Shown here in pieces: positions 61,714-64,000 of a DNA stretch of 64,000 nt; position 1 is the stretch's first letter; each line of letters begins with the position of its first letter. Location of the stretch: positions 28,148,001 through 28,212,000 of the forward strand of contig OZ231127.1 in assembly GCA_965153355.1 (NCBI GenBank), read 5' to 3'. This stretch comes from Flaccisagitta enflata (lineage: Eukaryota; Chaetognatha; Sagittoidea; Aphragmophora). The notes under the pieces were generated by a model, which saw only the letters and a list, made by a program, of their open reading frames with translations, searched no databases and was not told where the DNA came from. Made by a program: the position numbers and the translations under genes.

Positions 61714-61830
61714 ATCACTGGCAATGCTACCAGCAACAAAGGTGAAAACTAGAATTATCACTGGCAACATAATTAGCTTAAATAAAGGTGAGAGCTGGCA
61801 ATATCAATGGCATTTTAACTGGCATTTAAA
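61711..61830. repeat. Minisatellite, right block
   Basis: 'TATCACTGGCAATGCTACCA', 'TTATCACTGGCAACATAATT' and 'CAATATCAATGGCATTTTAA' continue the unit of 60500-60612 with more decay. Confidence 0.8.
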
Positions 61831-61956
61831 CTGAGGGCATGAACTGACCATTTGAGAAACGCTACAAACATTCCTGATGGTAAGAACAAGCACTGATGCC
61901 AATAACAGTGGCACGAACAACTGCCAAAAAACAATCATGGCGTTCCATCACTGATA

Positions 61957-62165
61957 TTTTTAGTCGCGTGCTACGCGACTCTACACCCTGCTTTGTCCGT
62001 CCGTCGGTCGGTTGGTCGGTTGGTCGGTTAGTCGGTCCCCATTTTACTTTTTTTATGTTTTTGCGGTCTTTGGGCTCACTGCTTCTTGCCAAATGCTTTA
62101 ATAACTCAAATACTGCCCCTGCCCACCCGCACGCGACTGAGGTAGCCGTGTATCCGGCCTTGTTA
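61957..62165 (+). mobile_element. Hairpin-ended element, family A (well kept)
   Basis: Head TTTTTAGTCGCGTGCTACGC then GACT (hairpin 61962-61980), 'CTACACCCTGCTTTGTCCGT', (GGTC/GGTT)n, 'ATTTTACTTTTTTTATG', two 'CTGCCCA'/'CTTGCCA' motifs, distal GCACGCGACT at 62129-62138 and tail 'GTAGCCGTGTATCCGGCCTT' then GTT. Confidence 0.85.
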
Positions 62166-62169
62166 CCAG

Positions 62170-62660
62170 AAATATCATCATACATAATTGTCTCCTAAAC
62201 CAAAAGTTATTGACTGATAAGATGCAATAGCCTGCAACTCGGCGTTAGGATGTAGCTGCCCAGCCTAACTAATCGAGAGCGACACCCTCAGCTGTATGAT
62301 GCGGACCGTAAAATTTCCTCAGGCGTGATAGTATAATCATATAATCAATGTTTCAGTAGAGTATCAGTGGCATGGATTTTAATCATCGGCATTTTGATTC
62401 AATAAAGCACCGAACAATTATCCGTCTTTGTTCCACTCGCTGAAAAGATGAAAACATGGAATCATGATTGCTTCCGCTCTATCCCACGTGAAAATATCAA
62501 GATCTTTCTCACATGAAATTCATTTGATAAAACAAAAATCATAATGAAGTGTGGAAAAGAAATTGAACTGGCTAACCCATTGATAAATAACGCGGGGTTA
62601 CCGTATGGTGGCGGACTAGTGGTGTACAATACCCAGCACCCCCTCATATACCCATACACA
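62170..62660. other. No gene recognised
   Basis: Mixed sequence, frames below 70 codons, no repeat recognised. Confidence 0.4.
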
Positions 62661-62663
62661 AAC

Positions 62664-62797
62664 AAAAAAAGGCCAAATAAGCCAATAAGGTGCGACGTGT
62701 GGATCGTCGAACAAATGCGTTACCAACAGACCGACCAACAGACCAAGCGACCAATGTACACAACCAGTCATAGAGATGCTTTGTCGCACCTAAAAAC
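62664..62797 (-). mobile_element. Hairpin-ended element, family D
   Basis: Tail 'AAAAGGCCAAATAAGCCAAT', distal AGGTGCGAC at 62688-62696, 'GTGTGGATCGTCGAACAAAT', (CCGA/CAGA) tract, hairpin AGATGCTTTGTCGCACCT at 62774-62791, then AAAAA. One stem pair is now mismatched. Confidence 0.8.
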
Positions 62798-62859
62798 AAA
62801 ACATTGAGAGCCATCCTGATTGTGCGTTCTCATATTCTCATTTCTCCATTAAGGTAATT

Positions 62860-62951
62860 ACGGACCAGCGGACAGACCCACAGACGGATGAACCAGTGGA
62901 CGGACCGACGGATGGACAAAGCCACCTATGGAGTCGTGAGTACGCGACTAA
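62860..62951 (-). mobile_element. Family A head fragment
   Basis: 'GGACGGACCGACGGATGGAC', 'AAAGCCACCTATGGAGTCGT' then GAGTACGCGACTAA. The hairpin is worn. It lies just downstream of the presumed terminal exon at 62985. Confidence 0.55.
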
Positions 62952-62984
62952 TGCCAAGGGCGTAACATAGGATATCTACTCTCA

Positions 62985-63202
62985 TCATACGTAACCTAGT
63001 GCTGTTGTACGCCGCGAGCCCCCCAGGGTTGCATCAGTGGATCCCGATCCTCCAGGAGTGTTTCTGGGCGGCCTTGTCCCCTCCAGAAGGTTGCTTCCTC
63101 CAATAATGCCTGCAAATCCGCGATTTGTCCTGAAGGATGTTGATTGATTGAAAAGCCCACGCTCCATAGACATGCCAGAGAAACTGAATGAAACTATATC
63201 GG
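62985..63202 (-). CDS. Probable terminal exon of an unrecognised gene
   Basis: A minus-strand open frame ends in a stop at 62985. It codes for a Gly/Ser/Thr/Pro-rich tail: 'DIVSFSFSGMSMERGLFNQS', then 'GFAGIIGGSNLL' and 'TPGGSGSTDATLGGSRR'. Two acceptors keep frame with the exon at 63433-63693: after CCGTGTACAG (exon from 63202) or after CGAGTAG (exon from 63241). Both give phase 1, matching that exon's donor. The pyrimidine tract is better for the first. A disordered C-terminus behind a coiled coil is plausible, but the frame could also be chance. No family recognised. Confidence 0.35.
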
Positions 63203-63432
63203 CTGTACACGGTGGGGGTTTGTATACCACGACAACATTTTCTACTCGGTTTTATGGGGTATGATTGATTTCATTCATGGCCGCCACCCACCCCCTTTTC
63301 CACAATCTGAGCTTTAGACTTGATTACTTTCATATTGTATCTTTTCTCTTTGCATCGTACCAAGATTCATGTTCATAATGGTACTAAACCTCTAAACGAA
63401 AGATTGACTAGCCAATGTTTTTATAATTGTAC

Positions 63433-63693
63433 CTTCCTTCATTATTAGCTCTTTCTGTTTCTTTTCGAGTTGCGCTTGCAAATCAAGTTCCATGTCTGCA
63501 CATTCTTGAGTTTTCTTCTCCAACAGCTCCTTCATCCGATCTGCCATCTCCTTGAATTCTTCTTTGATATCAATAAACGCACGAAAATTCACGTAGCATC
63601 GATCACTCAGTTTGTCGAGGCGCTGATTGTAGCCGATAACGAAAGGACTGAGATCGACTCTTATAGGAACGACGAATTTGTTCGTGAGATTAC
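63433..63693 (-). CDS. Probable internal exon of a coiled-coil protein
   Basis: 261 nt on the minus strand, bounded by an acceptor TTATGTTCTCATGTCAG and a donor GAAG|GTACAA. Phase is 1 at both ends, so the exon is symmetric. It encodes about 87 residues: a globular-looking first half with 'KFVVPIRVDLSPFVIGYNQR' and 'CYVNFRAFIDIKEEF', then a charged helix, 'ADRMKELLEKKTQECADMEL' and on to 'QLEKKQKELIMKE', with heptad-like Leu/Met spacing. Codon use and composition differ from the repeat frames elsewhere. I do not recognise the family. Upstream exons would lie beyond the right edge. The donor is not strong. Confidence 0.5.
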
Positions 63694-63845
63694 CTGACAT
63701 GAGAACATAATCATGATCGAGGTCACGTTTCAAGGATACAGATGAGCATACAGATCAGGATAGCACATTCAGGTGTGCCAAATAGGGGTGATGACCGATT
63801 ACGACATTGTCACACTAACTCAAGATGGTTTTTAATCTCTGGCTA

Positions 63846-64000
63846 AGCGACTCTATAAGAGGGTGTGTCCCTTGGTCTGTCTGTCTGAATGTCCGTCACG
63901 CGAAATTTTGGATGCCGCGAAATTGACCATATTTGTTATTTCTGAGCATAACAGCCCCTGCCCACCCAACATACAGCCCCAGCCCACTGATTGACTGCCC
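63846..64000 (+). mobile_element. Hairpin-ended element cut by the window end
   Basis: 'GCTAAGCGACTCTATAAGAG' then GGTGTGTCCC, a (GTCT)n tract, 'GTCACGCGAAATTTTGGATG', and 'CAGCCCCTGCCCACCCAACA' follow the A/B family order. The head hairpin has lost its first arm. Confidence 0.5.

Overview
The window looks like animal nuclear DNA from repeat-dense intergenic sequence. It is AT-rich and has no operons, ribosome-binding sites or dense coding. Instead it has very long (GA)n, (CA)n and (GAAA)n microsatellites, many small DNA transposons with clear target-site duplications, a Gypsy-type LTR element and only one plausible host gene fragment. The style (short interspersed elements carrying internal tandem arrays, GGTC-type tetranucleotides) recalls marine invertebrates such as molluscs. 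The species cannot be named from the sequence.

Layout. 1-690 is the end of a 163-bp satellite. 0.7-9 kb holds a pogo/Tigger-like MITE (1575-2379), a 110-bp tandem repeat, a palindromic 'GGGCAGCGGCCCC' element, a (TTTC)n block and an 8-bp-TSD MITE (7172-7618) split by a hairpin-ended element. 9.6-13 kb holds a TA-flanked foldback MITE (9622-10400) and a nested MITE (11232-12066). 13.5-24 kb is dominated by purine-rich and dinucleotide arrays, including a 360-bp duplication at 15912-16630. 25-28 kb holds a hAT-like element with a perfect 8-bp TSD (25133-25830) and a 556-bp (GAAA)n-derived array. 30-47 kb alternates microsatellites, AT-rich arrays, an 11/14-bp array (37.28-38.8 kb), the empty-site sister copy of the 7.2-kb MITE (40369-40623), a 1.6-kb element filled with an 11-bp array (42325-43913) and a 1.39-kb near-perfect foldback (46016-47404). 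49-53 kb holds a 155-bp tandem repeat, a probable solo LTR and CT-rich duplications. 54796-59423 is a deleted Gypsy-type LTR retrotransposon on the minus strand with a gag pseudogene and a nested foldback element. 60-64 kb holds a split minisatellite and, at the right edge, two probable terminal exons of a minus-strand coiled-coil gene.

The most interesting signal is a superfamily of hairpin-ended elements present in at least four sequence families. Each begins with an 18-19-nt hairpin (AG-NNGC...GCNN-CT). In the families where both ends are visible, the first 9-10 nt of that hairpin recur, inverted, near the other end. The stem bases differ between families, but the three copies change together. 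Together with T-tract insertion lacking an obvious TSD, and variable internal tandem arrays, this fits non-autonomous Helentron-like (HINE / 'pearl'-like) elements. One copy has its pre-insertion site preserved elsewhere in the same window. There is no prokaryote-type system, CRISPR array or complete protein-coding gene here.
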